NCBI GenBank assembly: GCA_029962745.1
Contig: CM057156.1
Coordinates: 3,246,114 to 3,310,113 of the forward strand
Reading direction: 5' to 3'
DNA from: Echinometra lucunter
Lineage: Eukaryota; Echinodermata; Echinoidea; Camarodonta; Echinometridae
Length of the DNA stretch: 64,000 nt
Within the stretch, counting starts at the first letter, position 1. Every line of letters begins with the position of its first letter. The notes beneath the pieces were generated by a model. It had not been told where the DNA came from. It saw only the letters and a list, made by a program, of their open reading frames with translations, and searched no databases. Below, piece after piece: positions 25,635 through 36,158 of the stretch. Position numbers and translations under genes: made by a program.

Positions 25635-26924
25635 AAACGATGAGGAATCAAAGTATTATACATGATGTGTAGAAAAATATCCCACTTAAAAAAGCCAAGA
25701 TATTCTTACATATGTGACTCAGATTGTAAAAGATCTGGCATGAAATAATGAGCGTCAATAGATAAAAAGAAAATCAAGGTAAGGTATATAAGTGAGTTGA
25801 TAATGAAATCATGAGTCATATTCCTTTAAAAAAAATATCAATGTCGTTTCCTTTCAATTCTTTAGAAAAAAATCTCCTTTCTTCGGGTTAGAGCCGCTTT
25901 CCTTCTTTCTTTTCATTCACCACAGCATCGAATCCGGTAAGGGTAGAGTTATATTATGCTAAAACAAATTTTGATCACGTTTCCGCAGTCATCATCCTAT
26001 ATTCTCAAACTCGATTTTTTTTTTTGGGGGGGGGGAATGTAAGAAGACGGTACAGCCACTTTCTTTGCCTTAGAAACATTTCTGTTTGAATCAGGTTATT
26101 TAACACAGTCTCCAGTAGGTTGTCAAGAACATGTACAAGCACACTTCTTGTGGCGATGTTGTACTGGTCTCTATAGACAGGTGTTTTGGGAACGTTTCTT
26201 GAAGCCCAATCAATTTGTTCCTTTCTGCTTGACAAGCATGTAATCAAGGACACCAGATGCGTGGGTGATTGCAAGAATAGCTTCGGTCGGCTTTAATGAT
26301 CGATCCTCATCACCTAACATCAGACGGCGAGGCTTTAATTTTCAACCTCTCTGGTGAAAATAAGGAGAAGAAAACGAAAGAAGGAAAAAGAAATCTTTAA
26401 CATGAAATAAATCAGGTGCGTGCTTCTCTTTTGATCAGAGACTTTTCTAGTCTTACTTCGTACAATGTTAGTTCCTGGCCTGGTTTTTAGCTGAGTTTTA
26501 TTTGGTGATAATAATTATGGACGATTCAGTGTAAGGAATTGATAGTTTTCCAAAAAATGGAGCTGAAGAATGCTCTCCCATCGAGGGATCGCATCGAACG
26601 TTGAGAATTGTTGAAATTGTTTATGAAATATTTTCCCATTGAGGTCTGATTCCCTTATCTGCCCTTGTTTTCCATTCGGTCATTCGAATTTGATTTCATT
26701 TAATGATATAACGACCAAGCTACTATTGCTTTTCTGTCAATTTAATACATTAATCCTGGATCAAACATTGCATTTAGCCCAATAAATCAAGCTTTAAACG
26801 TGACCTAGAACCCGACAGCAGCTCTAACTCGACCCCTCAGTTTTTAAAAATAATGCTCGATGCACATGACGACGGTACAAAATAATGGCGTATCGTCGCC
26901 TAGATTTACCTCCGTTTCATCGAC
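24052..26924. other. Intergenic; GAA and TA microsatellites
   Basis: A GAA array lies at 24402-24507 with diffuse purine repeats on both sides. 24895-24970 is CT-rich. 25377-25480 resembles a LINE 3' tail. 25529-25631 is a TA array in which an 18-base lead-in, CAAATTACAAATATATAT, occurs twice (25521 and 25568). No gene supported. Confidence 0.55.
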
Positions 26925-27314
26925 GAGACCGACACCATGCCTGATACTGCTTTCACATCAAGGTACGGTCGCTGCGACCGTACCCAGCGACCGATCGGAC
27001 GTGCTTTCACACCTCCGTCAAAATTTGGTCAGGCCCAGAGCGATCGGTCGCTGTATAGCTGACCTAGCCGGAAGCGGAAGTAGAGATGGTGCGTAGGCAT
27101 GTATGGGGGTCATTGCATTTCGATCGGTCGCTGAGTACGATGTGCTTTCACATCTAGCTTGCATCGGTCGCGATCGGTCGCTGAAGTACCTCAGCGACCG
27201 TACTCAGCGACCGATGAAATGTTTTCACATTATGATTTCATCGGTCGCAGCGACCGGTCGCAGCGACCGTACCTTGGTGTGAAAGCAGTATGAGACCGAC
27301 ATCATGCCTAATAC
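26925..27314. mobile_element. CGGTCGC inverted-repeat element with a 23-bp flanking direct repeat
   Basis: The element proper is 26946-27289. Its left end ACTGCTTTCACATCAAGG and right end CCTTGGTGTGAAAGCAGT are inverted, and pairing continues through GTACGGTCGCTGCGACCG. The interior is a nest of CGGTCGC and GCGACCG units and repeated TGCTTTCACA. A 23-bp direct repeat with two mismatches, beginning GAGACCGACA and ending ATAC, overlaps or adjoins each end (26925-26947 and 27292-27314). No coding capacity. The superfamily is unknown. Confidence 0.75.
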
Positions 27315-27407
27315 CAACCAAATAAAATGTTGTAACCCAAATAGCAAAGCTACGGATCGGTCTGGAGTCATGAGTTAAGCGGTTTAACCATGGTAGTATA
27401 TACTCCT

Positions 27408-27560
27408 GGGCCCCGTTTCATAAAACTTGTTATCAATAACAAGTTGCAATAACTGTTATAAGCTACTGAAATCCTTGCATCTGATTGGCTGAGAGCAAAT
27501 TTATCATAGAAAATTAATATGGCTGTTGTTACTGATAACAAGTTTTATGAAACGGGGCCC
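27408..27560. mobile_element. Palindromic MITE, duplicate of copy A
   Basis: Carries the perfect terminal pair GGCCCCGTTTCAT and ATGAAACGGGGCC, with CTG at each border. It lies inside the duplicated segment, so it shares one insertion event with 317-467. Confidence 0.85.
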
Positions 27561-27623
27561 TGATGATTATCTTTTTCATATCTTCGTCCTTGACGGTATT
27601 CTTAATGTAGTCCCCTCCCACCT

Positions 27624-27624
27624 C

Positions 27625-27673
<49 letters not shown>

Positions 27674-27680
27674 ATCTCAT

Positions 27681-27728
<48 letters not shown>
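27624..27728. repeat. CTAT and CT microsatellite
   Basis: Longer allele-like version of the array at 527-625. Confidence 0.92.
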
Positions 27729-27729
<1 letters not shown>

Positions 27730-27957
27730 TCGATCTCTTCTTCTTTTTTAATAACACGATTCCCTTCACCCCTTTCTTCAGGGAAATATTTGAGTTTTTA
27801 ATCTCTTTGTCTGTCGATGCATCAAAACACTTAACATTATCATTACCAAGTTGTTAAGCTTATTATCCCTGTGGTCTAGACGTAATGGATGGGTTACATT
27901 ATAAGTGGTCCCTCAGTTAATGTTCGTCAAACTCAAATTGCAAAATATAATATTCCC

Positions 27958-30900
27958 ATTTGTCCAATAAAAAGATCAACGACGTTTTTCAAAAAGGCTA
28001 CGGCATGTTTTGAGAGCTTTCAATATTATTGTGATGAAACAAGATTCAGGTATAAGAAGCTTGCATTGACCCTCTTTGTATTTCTTCCTTTTTTTTTTTT
28101 TTTTTTTTTTTTTTGCTTACCTCTCTTAAACACATTTGTGAGGAAATATTCTTTGATTTTTTTTTCAGGTTTTATGAAAGTTCCGAACATGTTAAACTTC
28201 ACTGTAAAGAATTTTCACGGGGTATTCCTTTTGCATGGAATATATTACTACTCCATATAGTTGAGATGGATTCTTTGTCAGAGCGCTTTAAAGCTTGCAG
28301 ACTCCGTAATCTCATTGATTAAAATTTAGAAAACAATTTTGAATGAAGTAACATCGTCCCCGTCTCTTTGTTACTCTCTTTAAAAAAAAGAGAGAATCGA
28401 TACAATTATTTGTGATGAACCTGGTTTGTATGGGGGCTGCTGTAAGGGTTCATCCCTCATCTCCTGGCCGGTCTAAAATATTGAAAACAATGGCGTTTAT
28501 TCCGTCTACAAAATGGTTGAAGTATAGCATTCTTCAATCAAGTCGCTGGTGTGCCAGGGACAAAAAAGTTCGTAGGAAAAAAATAAAACCTCGTAGCCGG
28601 GGACTACGCACACAGTCTATCAAACTCTGGATACGCTACTCTCTATCCTCTGCATGAAGATGGTTTTTAAGAGTGAAGGATAATTCGTTCGTTTTGTTTT
28701 ATAATCGTTCGTGTTTAGCATTTGGTGATGATGAAAGGCCGTATACGATAGGATGCAATCTAACGTAGATGTGGACTTCTCAAAACGCATTTAGACCATC
28801 TTTTTGTTTGTTTTTTTGAAATGCTACATCAAGCCTCACTATTTGGAGTTAAAGAAGTCATGTGGCAGTCATTTCAGCAACCACATCTGAATAACCTCAG
28901 AAATGTCATCGCCAAAAGCTCCTCATCAATCTGAGCCTCAGTGTGTATCAACGTAGAAACCTTAGGAGGAACTATCCTGGTCGATACTTCAACAAGGACA
29001 GTACGTCCCTGTAAAAATATGTCATGATCAACAGAAGAGGCCAATTTTAGTTTTAACGACATGAAGGTTTCGTAACGAATACATTTGAAAAGTGGATTGG
29101 ACCCTCTCCATGAATTTTTGATATAAGATATATCTTATGTCAACTCATACTTTAAGGTTGATTTAACACTCCCACGTGACATCATTTGTCCAATCAGGGC
29201 CTTGCACTTATTGATAGATTTCATTAGGGCAAATATGAGATTACCATGTTGACTAATATGAAAGACGGCACCGAACATAGCAATGAGTTGATTTATCTTG
29301 GCTAAAGCTTAGATTAAATCAAGATTGTGACATTAAAAGCAGTCCTACACGCTACACTATTGATCAAGCTTTACATGGGCCTCTTACTACAGCACTCAAC
29401 TTAGAAAAACAGGGAAAGGGATACAACATTCCAAATATTCAAAATACAAGTATACACGATATGGCAATCTAGATAGCCACACATAATTTTGTAATGACTT
29501 CAGTTTCATTGAATCCATGAGTGAAAATAACCCAATGAGCGAAATAATCCAATGATAGCGTAAAATTAGAGTAAACACATTGAAGTAAAACAAGAAACAC
29601 CCTCTGGTTACCATTATGATATCTTTAAAACTTCTGTATTTTACAGGGAATTCTCTTTGTACATGCTTGTAATTGACATGATAGACTGAATGCACTTTAC
29701 AACATATGTATTTAATATGCAGTAGATGTGTCTTGGCCTTTTAGGGATTGGAAAGAAAAGGGGGATGGAGAGAGAGTTGAAAGAGAAAGAAAGAAGAACA
29801 AACTTAAAGAAGAGTAAAAGGAGAATAGAGGGAAAAGCAAGAGATATGCAAAGACAAGGACAGGAAGAGAGCGCTGAAAAACTAATGGAGAAAAAAATTC
29901 TGTAGTGGAGAGATGAACATACGACAACTATGTTCCTCTCACCCGCCATCTCTCTTTAATTGCTTTCTCACTCAATAATTCACACAAATCTATATTTTCC
30001 CTCACCATCCCCTAGCTCAAATATTTATATTACTAAATAATTTTATCCTATTTTCATCAATCCTGACTGCGGCATATTAAAGATCATGACTGACGCTTTA
30101 ATCACTACGCATGATGTCAAAGTGTCTGTTTTAAATTCCTCTCTGGTGTGACCTTGATATCGAACGTTTAATTCCACAAGCATGACAAGGTACTCGTGGT
30201 CTTCCCCAGCAACAATTCACCTCGAAACTAAAACAATAAGTGAGTTTTTTTTTTAAACGCCAAACGTTTCTTTTAGGTTCAAGAAGTTTCAATTTCACTA
30301 TGCAATGCAATTCAATTCTATTCAATTCACATTTATTGATATAGAACTTCCTGTTATATCACAGCTATTTATTTATGAAAATGGTGTAAATAATATAAAG
30401 GCAATGATAAAATAGAAAATATAATGTAATAGGCATGATAGGTAATTAACACGAGCTGATTTCAGATGGTAAAACAATACGAGAGAGAGGAGGGCGTGGA
30501 TGAGAGACCAGCTTCAAACACTTGTGTGCATGTATTTTAAGAGAAACATAAGTTTCATCGCCTAATCAAATCTCTTTGTGCTTTCATACTCAAACTTATA
30601 CACTCCTTAAATTTTGCTTTATTCAGCAGTAAATCTATCCCCGAAAGAAGTCATCTCAAGCTAAGACATTATTATCATCCAGTCTCATTCCATATTAGGA
30701 GACCGATAGCACATGATGAATATCAGTGCTATTGCTTAGCGATCCCTTTAAGTACGTTCAATATTCATCGCGTTAAATATTTGAATATTAACCGTAGAAA
30801 GCGGATGAATGATGATCACAGTGTAAATATCCTCAGGCTTCTCCCTCTGGTTTATTTTCTTTTCTGCACATCCACATCCACTTTCTGTCTTACCCATCCA

Positions 30901-32329
30901 TCTCAAATCACTCTCTCCCTCGTGTACTTTCACCTTCATTCAACCCTTCCATCTTATTTCACAAGTGTTCATTCATTGAGCCTTTCTTACTGTTTTTCTC
31001 TCTGTAAAATTCATTTCATTCCTTTATTTTACTTCTCTATTCATTTCATTAGTCTAATTCGCTCTCTTTTCCTCCCCTATTCTCTCTTTCGCATTAATCT
31101 TTTCCCCTTTTGTTTTACTTTTTTCTTTACTCTCTCAACTCAATTCTGCCCACTCTTTCTCTCTCTCTGTCTCTCTCTCTCTCTCTCTGTCTCTCTCCTA
31201 CCTATCTCCCCCCTCTCTCTCTTTCTTTCTCCCCTTCTCTCTTGCCACTTAAACATTCTTTCTTTATTGCTATCATTCTCTCCATACTAAAAGAGCATGT
31301 TCTATGACAAGGTCTTCGATCAAGTGCTATGTACTTTTCAATGATACAACTCAAATTTCAGGCCCATTATCTTCAAATGTCGTTTAGAACTCTAACCCAA
31401 CAGCAATTAACATATGTTTTGCATCGTCAAACAAAGAGTAGAGCAGAATATTACGTAATTTACATAGAGTAGATGCAGTTATGTTCCAATATAACAATTA
31501 TGGGATAAAGTACACAACTTAACTTGGTAAGGGGGGTAAATGCACATGACGCCAGTTCAATTATTTTCAGTATAAATGACACAATATCTCAAGTGTCATT
31601 GCCACGCACAGCAAGTACGTGTGAACCTAGTTCCCCTCTTCTAACTTGGCATATCATGCAAAGATGGAATATCATGTCAGTTTAGAGTATAATATTGCAG
31701 AAGACTCTAGCTTAGAAGAGAGTAATTAATATTGCCAATGTTTATTGTGCATGACACAACAAATATTAAATTGAATCAGTTTGTATTTCCATCAAATAAC
31801 TCTTGATAGCTTGATCAGTGAAAAGATACATGTGTTAGTTGAATAGGAAGATTACCTTTCAACAGGGACAACCATAAAACACAAAATGAAACAGAAATAA
31901 TGACCGTGGTTGTATGTCTAAATCATGCATATTAAATTTTAGTTTTAAACCATCGAAAATTTGTTGATGAAAATGAATTAATCTTCTAAATTGATATCTC
32001 GTGTAAATAACTGAAGAGGCCTTTATATTTTCATATTTAAAAAAATTAAGCTTTTCTCGAAAACTAAAAGCTAAAATTTATTTCATTAATTAAGTACAAT
32101 GTATGTGTACATTGAATGCACGTATATATATGTTTATTATTCAATTAGTAAAGCATAATAAAGGGACGTGTATACAGTGCACGTAAAAGTTACACGAGAA
32201 CACTATCCATTATAATGGACCGAGCGCCTATAGTAGAATAAAAATATGTCCTCGTGTACTGATCGTTTTCGAGTATGAATGTGATGTTTATTTCATGACT
32301 CATTCTTAAAGGTACCCTCTACCGTGTTT
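27958..32329. other. Intergenic, no gene seen
   Basis: AT-rich. A T run lies at 28090-28115, a possible LINE 3' tail at 30305-30480 and a CT-rich block at 30840-31290. Open frames across the CT block are low-complexity artefacts. No recognisable gene. Confidence 0.5.
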
Positions 32330-33041
32330 CAGTTTCAGTTTTCAGTTTTATTTTTTTCTCATTTCCAACAAAACAGTAGACAAAATCCATCATAAATACA
32401 GTTATAACAATTGAAATGTAATAAAGAAACATGTAACACAATATATATATATATATATTCATCTAAATTATACATTTGAAACTTAATATGGATCATGAGA
32501 TATTTGTGGCTGAAAATAACATGCTGGAAATGGAGAGGTCCACTGTGAAGCTGTGCTTGTAAGTCGTGGACCCCTCAAATCAAATTATTCATTAATATTA
32601 AATTACATAATTAAAATAATGATAGTGGCCAAAAGAGGGGAAGAAAAATGTGAAATAAACAATAACATGATGCATGAAATGAGTAATTTACGAAGAATAA
32701 CGATGAGAGACGATGAGGAGAACATATCTGCATGTGGACTAAAATAAGAAAATGTTTCACAGGTGATGTATAATGAATATGAAGTAAACGCGCAAAGGAA
32801 ATGGATCAAAGTGTATGACTGGTTGAGAAGTGGTGACGAGTTCTTCGGATACCAACAATAATAGCAATGACAGTAATAATAGAGATAATAATGTTAATGA
32901 TAATTGTATATATAATATATATATTGTATATATAATATATATATAATAATAGTAATCATGATACTAATAACAAAAATAATCATGATAATAGTGATAATAT
33001 TGACAATAAAAGAAGGGACAATCTAAGTACAACAAGGAGAG
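32330..33041 (-). mobile_element. 3' untranslated region of the CR1/L2-group LINE
   Basis: It follows the ORF2 stop on the minus strand. It contains TA- and TAA-rich microsatellite sequence (32860-32990), a stem formed by GAGAGGTCCAC (32533-32543) and GTGGACCCCTC (32566-32576), and ends in TTGGAAATGAG, an A-rich stretch and CTGAAA-type units at about 32330-32350. Related 3' regions are at 5593-5860 and 16731-16985. Confidence 0.65.
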
Positions 33042-36000
33042 CTAGGTTTTATACGTAGCCAATAAAAATGTCTTAAGTTTTCTTTTGAAGACTGCGAGTG
33101 AGGGGGAGTTTTTCAAATCTATGCGCAAAGTATTCCAAAATTTAGGACCTTCAAAAATGAATGTATTTTGTGCTGAAAGTGTTTTTAGTAAAGGTAAATG
33201 AAATTCTTCAGACTGTCTAGTGGGATATTTATGAATAGTTTGATTCTTTATAAACATGTCATGAAAAACTAAGGGAAGGGCACCAGAATTGAATTTATAC
33301 ATAAATTCTCCAAGATGAAACAAGTAGAGATCGTTTACTTTGAGAATATTATGTTCAAGGAAAAGTGGATCTGAGTGGGCACGAAACGGAGCATTGCAGA
33401 TTATACGAATTACTTTTTTTTGTAACAATATAATTTTTTCTAACAGAGTTTGATGAGTGTTTCCCCAAAGCAAAAGTCCATAATTTAGGTAGGGTAAAAC
33501 AAGAGAATAATAAAGAATAAGCAAAGATGGTTGTGGAAGATGTGATTTTAGTCTGTTAATGATACCAATATTTCGAGAGATTGTTTTGCAAATATTTTCG
33601 ATATGTAATTTCCAGGAGAGCTTGCTATCAACCAAAACACCTAAAAATTTTGTATGAGAAACCTGCTTAAGTGGGGTATTGTCAAACATAATTTGAGTCG
33701 GTAATGAAGCTAAGGAGTTACTAAATAATATGTAATTCGTCTTCAAAAGATTTAATGACAGTTTATTGGTTCTTATCCATTCTAAAACATTTTGCAACTC
33801 TGCATTGACGACATCAACAAGAACATTTGGATCTCTGTGTGAAAAAAATAAGTTAGTGTCATCTGCAAATAAAATGAATGACAGTGAATTGGACGATTTA
33901 TGAAAATCATTTATATAAAGAATAAACAACAAAGGGCCTAAAAGACTCCCTTGCGGAACACCACAAGTAATATTTCTAAAATCAGATTCTTGCTCATTTA
34001 AATAAACAAATTGTTTTCTGTTAGAGAGGTAACTCCTGAACCACTCCAAGGCCTTTCCACGGACACCGATATGATTGAGTTTATAAAGTAAAATGTCATG
34101 ATTTATCGTATCGAAGGCCTTGGAGAAGTCCAGGAATATACCAACTGTGTGAGAAGAAGAGTCAATTGAATGGGCAACCTTTTCTACAAAAGTCATTAAA
34201 GCGTGAACAGTACTATGTTTCTCCCTAAAACCAAATTGGAAGTTTGAAAAGATATTATTTTTCTTCAAGAAAGTTATCATTCGAGTGAACACTATTTTTT
34301 CTAAAATTTTGGAAAAAGAAGACAATAACGAGATTGGCCGATAGTTACCTACTTCAAGTGCGTCACCCTTCTTAAATAATGGTATGACTTTAGCAAGTTT
34401 CATGGAATTAGGAAATTCACCATGCAGCAGTGATAAATTAAAGATATGGACCAATGGATCTACAATGTAAGGAATAATGGCCTTTAAAATAACGTTACTG
34501 ATTCCGTCAAAGCCGGAACTTTTTTTATTTTGTAAGTTGGAAACAATGTTTATGACTTCTTGTCTATTCGTAGGAAAAAAGAAAATAGAACTTGGATTAG
34601 CAGGACCTAAAAAGTCAGTAAAACACCTGTCAGAAGGGGGAATATTTTTAGCCAGATCGTTACCAATTGAGGAAAAGTAATTATTGAAAATATTCGCTAT
34701 ATATTTTGAATCTTCAACAATTTCATTATTATTCCTGATTCTATTTATTTCAGAAACTCCTTTAGTTAAGTTCATCGCCTGTTTGATGATTTTCCATGTG
34801 TTTTGGGTATCGTGTTTGAACATTTCCAAACGATTTACAAAATATTTTCTTTTTTCTAAACGAATGATATTGATTAATGTGTTTTTATAGGACGTATACT
34901 TAAATTTTGCTTTCTCAGTACCTTTTAATTTGTATTTATAAAAAAGATTATTTTTTCGATTAATTGAGCGTAGAATAGATTTTGAAATCCAAGGAAGTTT
35001 GGGTGTTTTTTTATAATTTGTTTTGATTTTTTGTTTCGGCATAACTATGTCCAGCTGATTGCTTAATATTTGGGAAAAAGCTTCATATGAATTATTTATG
35101 TTTTCATTTATATAAACACTCGACCAATCATAATTTTCCAAATTAATACCAAGACGTGCCAATCTTTCGGCGTTAACTTTACGTCTGAATAGTGAGGAAC
35201 TATTGGTATTTATAGGTTGTCCCAGTGGATAGTGCATTGCAATAGGGTAGTGATCAGTAATGTCCGAAATTATTATATAAGAATCAGGATGTGGAATTAC
35301 ATTTGAAAATATATTATCAATTAAAGTAGCAGATGTATTTGAAACGCGCGTTGGTTTGGAAACTAGTGGCAGACAAGAGGCCGATAAAATCAACTCAAGA
35401 AGTTCTTGAGAAACATTGTTGAGTTCATGGTTCAATAAGTCTATATTAAAATCTCCCATCAGAAAAAAATCTTTATTGTCAAAATTAATATCTCTTAATA
35501 AATCTGAAAAATATTGTAAAAATTCTTGAGTACTAGAGCTAGGGGATCTATAAATAACACCGGCGATGATATTCTTATTTCCAGGAATCAAAATTTCAAT
35601 GAAGAGGGATTCAATAATGTTGTTGCAAACAGAAATTTCATTCAAAATAGTATAGTTAAGTGATTTGCGAACGTAGAGAGCAACACCACCACCAACTTTA
35701 TTTTTTCTATTTTTATTGATGAACTCATAATCCTTTATATGAAATGGGTGGTTTAAATCGTGATTTAACCAAGTTTCCGTAAGGCCGATCAGAGAAAGTG
35801 GGTTTGACATGGGCTTATCTATAAGTGAAAGAAGGTCATCAAAATGTCGATTCAAACTTCTGATATTTAGGTGAAGTAAGGAAAATGTATTTAATTCAAA
35901 TTCTTTCAAGACACGGGAAAACTGATTGACGGTTATGTAATTAGTAATTCCTCGTTGGGCTGGGTCATCGAAATCAAAATCAAACTCCAAGTTTACAGAT

Positions 36001-36158
36001 GAAGAGTTCATGCTATCTCTGATAAGATTGTCATATAAATTAGTAGAGGTAAGAGAGGCATCATTAAATTGAATAGGTCGATGTAACTCGAAGAAATCGT
36101 CATCACTAAGCCTATGGAAAGGCAATGATTGTCTATCAAAGGAATCAGACATCGTCAT
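33042..36158 (-). CDS. LINE ORF2: APE-type endonuclease plus reverse transcriptase, intact
   Basis: A 1038-residue uninterrupted protein that nicks target DNA and reverse-transcribes its own RNA. The endonuclease spans about residues 92-310: LNIRS (Asn98), LTETW (Glu128), YRSPSSS near 203, GDFN (235-238), and SDITDHYP (298-305). The reverse transcriptase spans about 580-850: PLFKKGD, NYRPISLL, QFGFREKHST (641-650), LDFSKAFD (676-683), VPQGSLLGPLLF (734-745), catalytic FADD (764-767) and FLGVLVD. The C-terminal domain includes LPYLNYGLLLWGN and ends with FKRKLKTFLL. Layout and motifs fit the CR1/L2/Crack/Daphne group. An in-frame stop lies just upstream of the ATG, so the start is secure. The lack of any stop or frameshift suggests recent mobility. 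Whether ORF1 at 39449-40558 belongs to it is unclear. Confidence 0.95.
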   Translation of the reverse strand: MTMSDSFDRQSLPFHRLSDDDFFELHRPIQFNDASLTSTNLYDNLIRDSMNSSSVNLEFDFDFDDPAQRGITNYITVNQFSRVLKEFELNTFSLLHLNIRSLNRHFDDLLSLIDKPMSNPLSLIGLTETWLNHDLNHPFHIKDYEFINKNRKNKVGGGVALYVRKSLNYTILNEISVCNNIIESLFIEILIPGNKNIIAGVIYRSPSSSTQEFLQYFSDLLRDINFDNKDFFLMGDFNIDLLNHELNNVSQELLELILSASCLPLVSKPTRVSNTSATLIDNIFSNVIPHPDSYIIISDITDHYPIAMHYPLGQPINTNSSSLFRRKVNAERLARLGINLENYDWSSVYINENINNSYEAFSQILSNQLDIVMPKQKIKTNYKKTPKLPWISKSILRSINRKNNLFYKYKLKGTEKAKFKYTSYKNTLINIIRLEKRKYFVNRLEMFKHDTQNTWKIIKQAMNLTKGVSEINRIRNNNEIVEDSKYIANIFNNYFSSIGNDLAKNIPPSDRCFTDFLGPANPSSIFFFPTNRQEVINIVSNLQNKKSSGFDGISNVILKAIIPYIVDPLVHIFNLSLLHGEFPNSMKLAKVIPLFKKGDALEVGNYRPISLLSSFSKILEKIVFTRMITFLKKNNIFSNFQFGFREKHSTVHALMTFVEKVAHSIDSSSHTVGIFLDFSKAFDTINHDILLYKLNHIGVRGKALEWFRSYLSNRKQFVYLNEQESDFRNITCGVPQGSLLGPLLFILYINDFHKSSNSLSFILFADDTNLFFSHRDPNVLVDVVNAELQNVLEWIRTNKLSLNLLKTNYILFSNSLASLPTQIMFDNTPLKQVSHTKFLGVLVDSKLSWKLHIENICKTISRNIGIINRLKSHLPQPSLLILYYSLVLPYLNYGLLLWGNTHQTLLEKIILLQKKVIRIICNAPFRAHSDPLFLEHNILKVNDLYLFHLGEFMYKFNSGALPLVFHDMFIKNQTIHKYPTRQSEEFHLPLLKTLSAQNTFIFEGPKFWNTLRIDLKNSPSLAVFKRKLKTFLLATYKT

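Larger units (their letters stand above)
27099..27957. repeat. Segmental duplicate, copy 2
   Basis: Matches 1-854 throughout, with mostly short indels. Copy 2 is embedded in continuous sequence on both sides and is the more trustworthy copy. Confidence 0.93.

Noticed and set aside
34477..34890. Plus-strand frames inside the LINE
   Set aside because: Antisense shadows of the intact ORF2.
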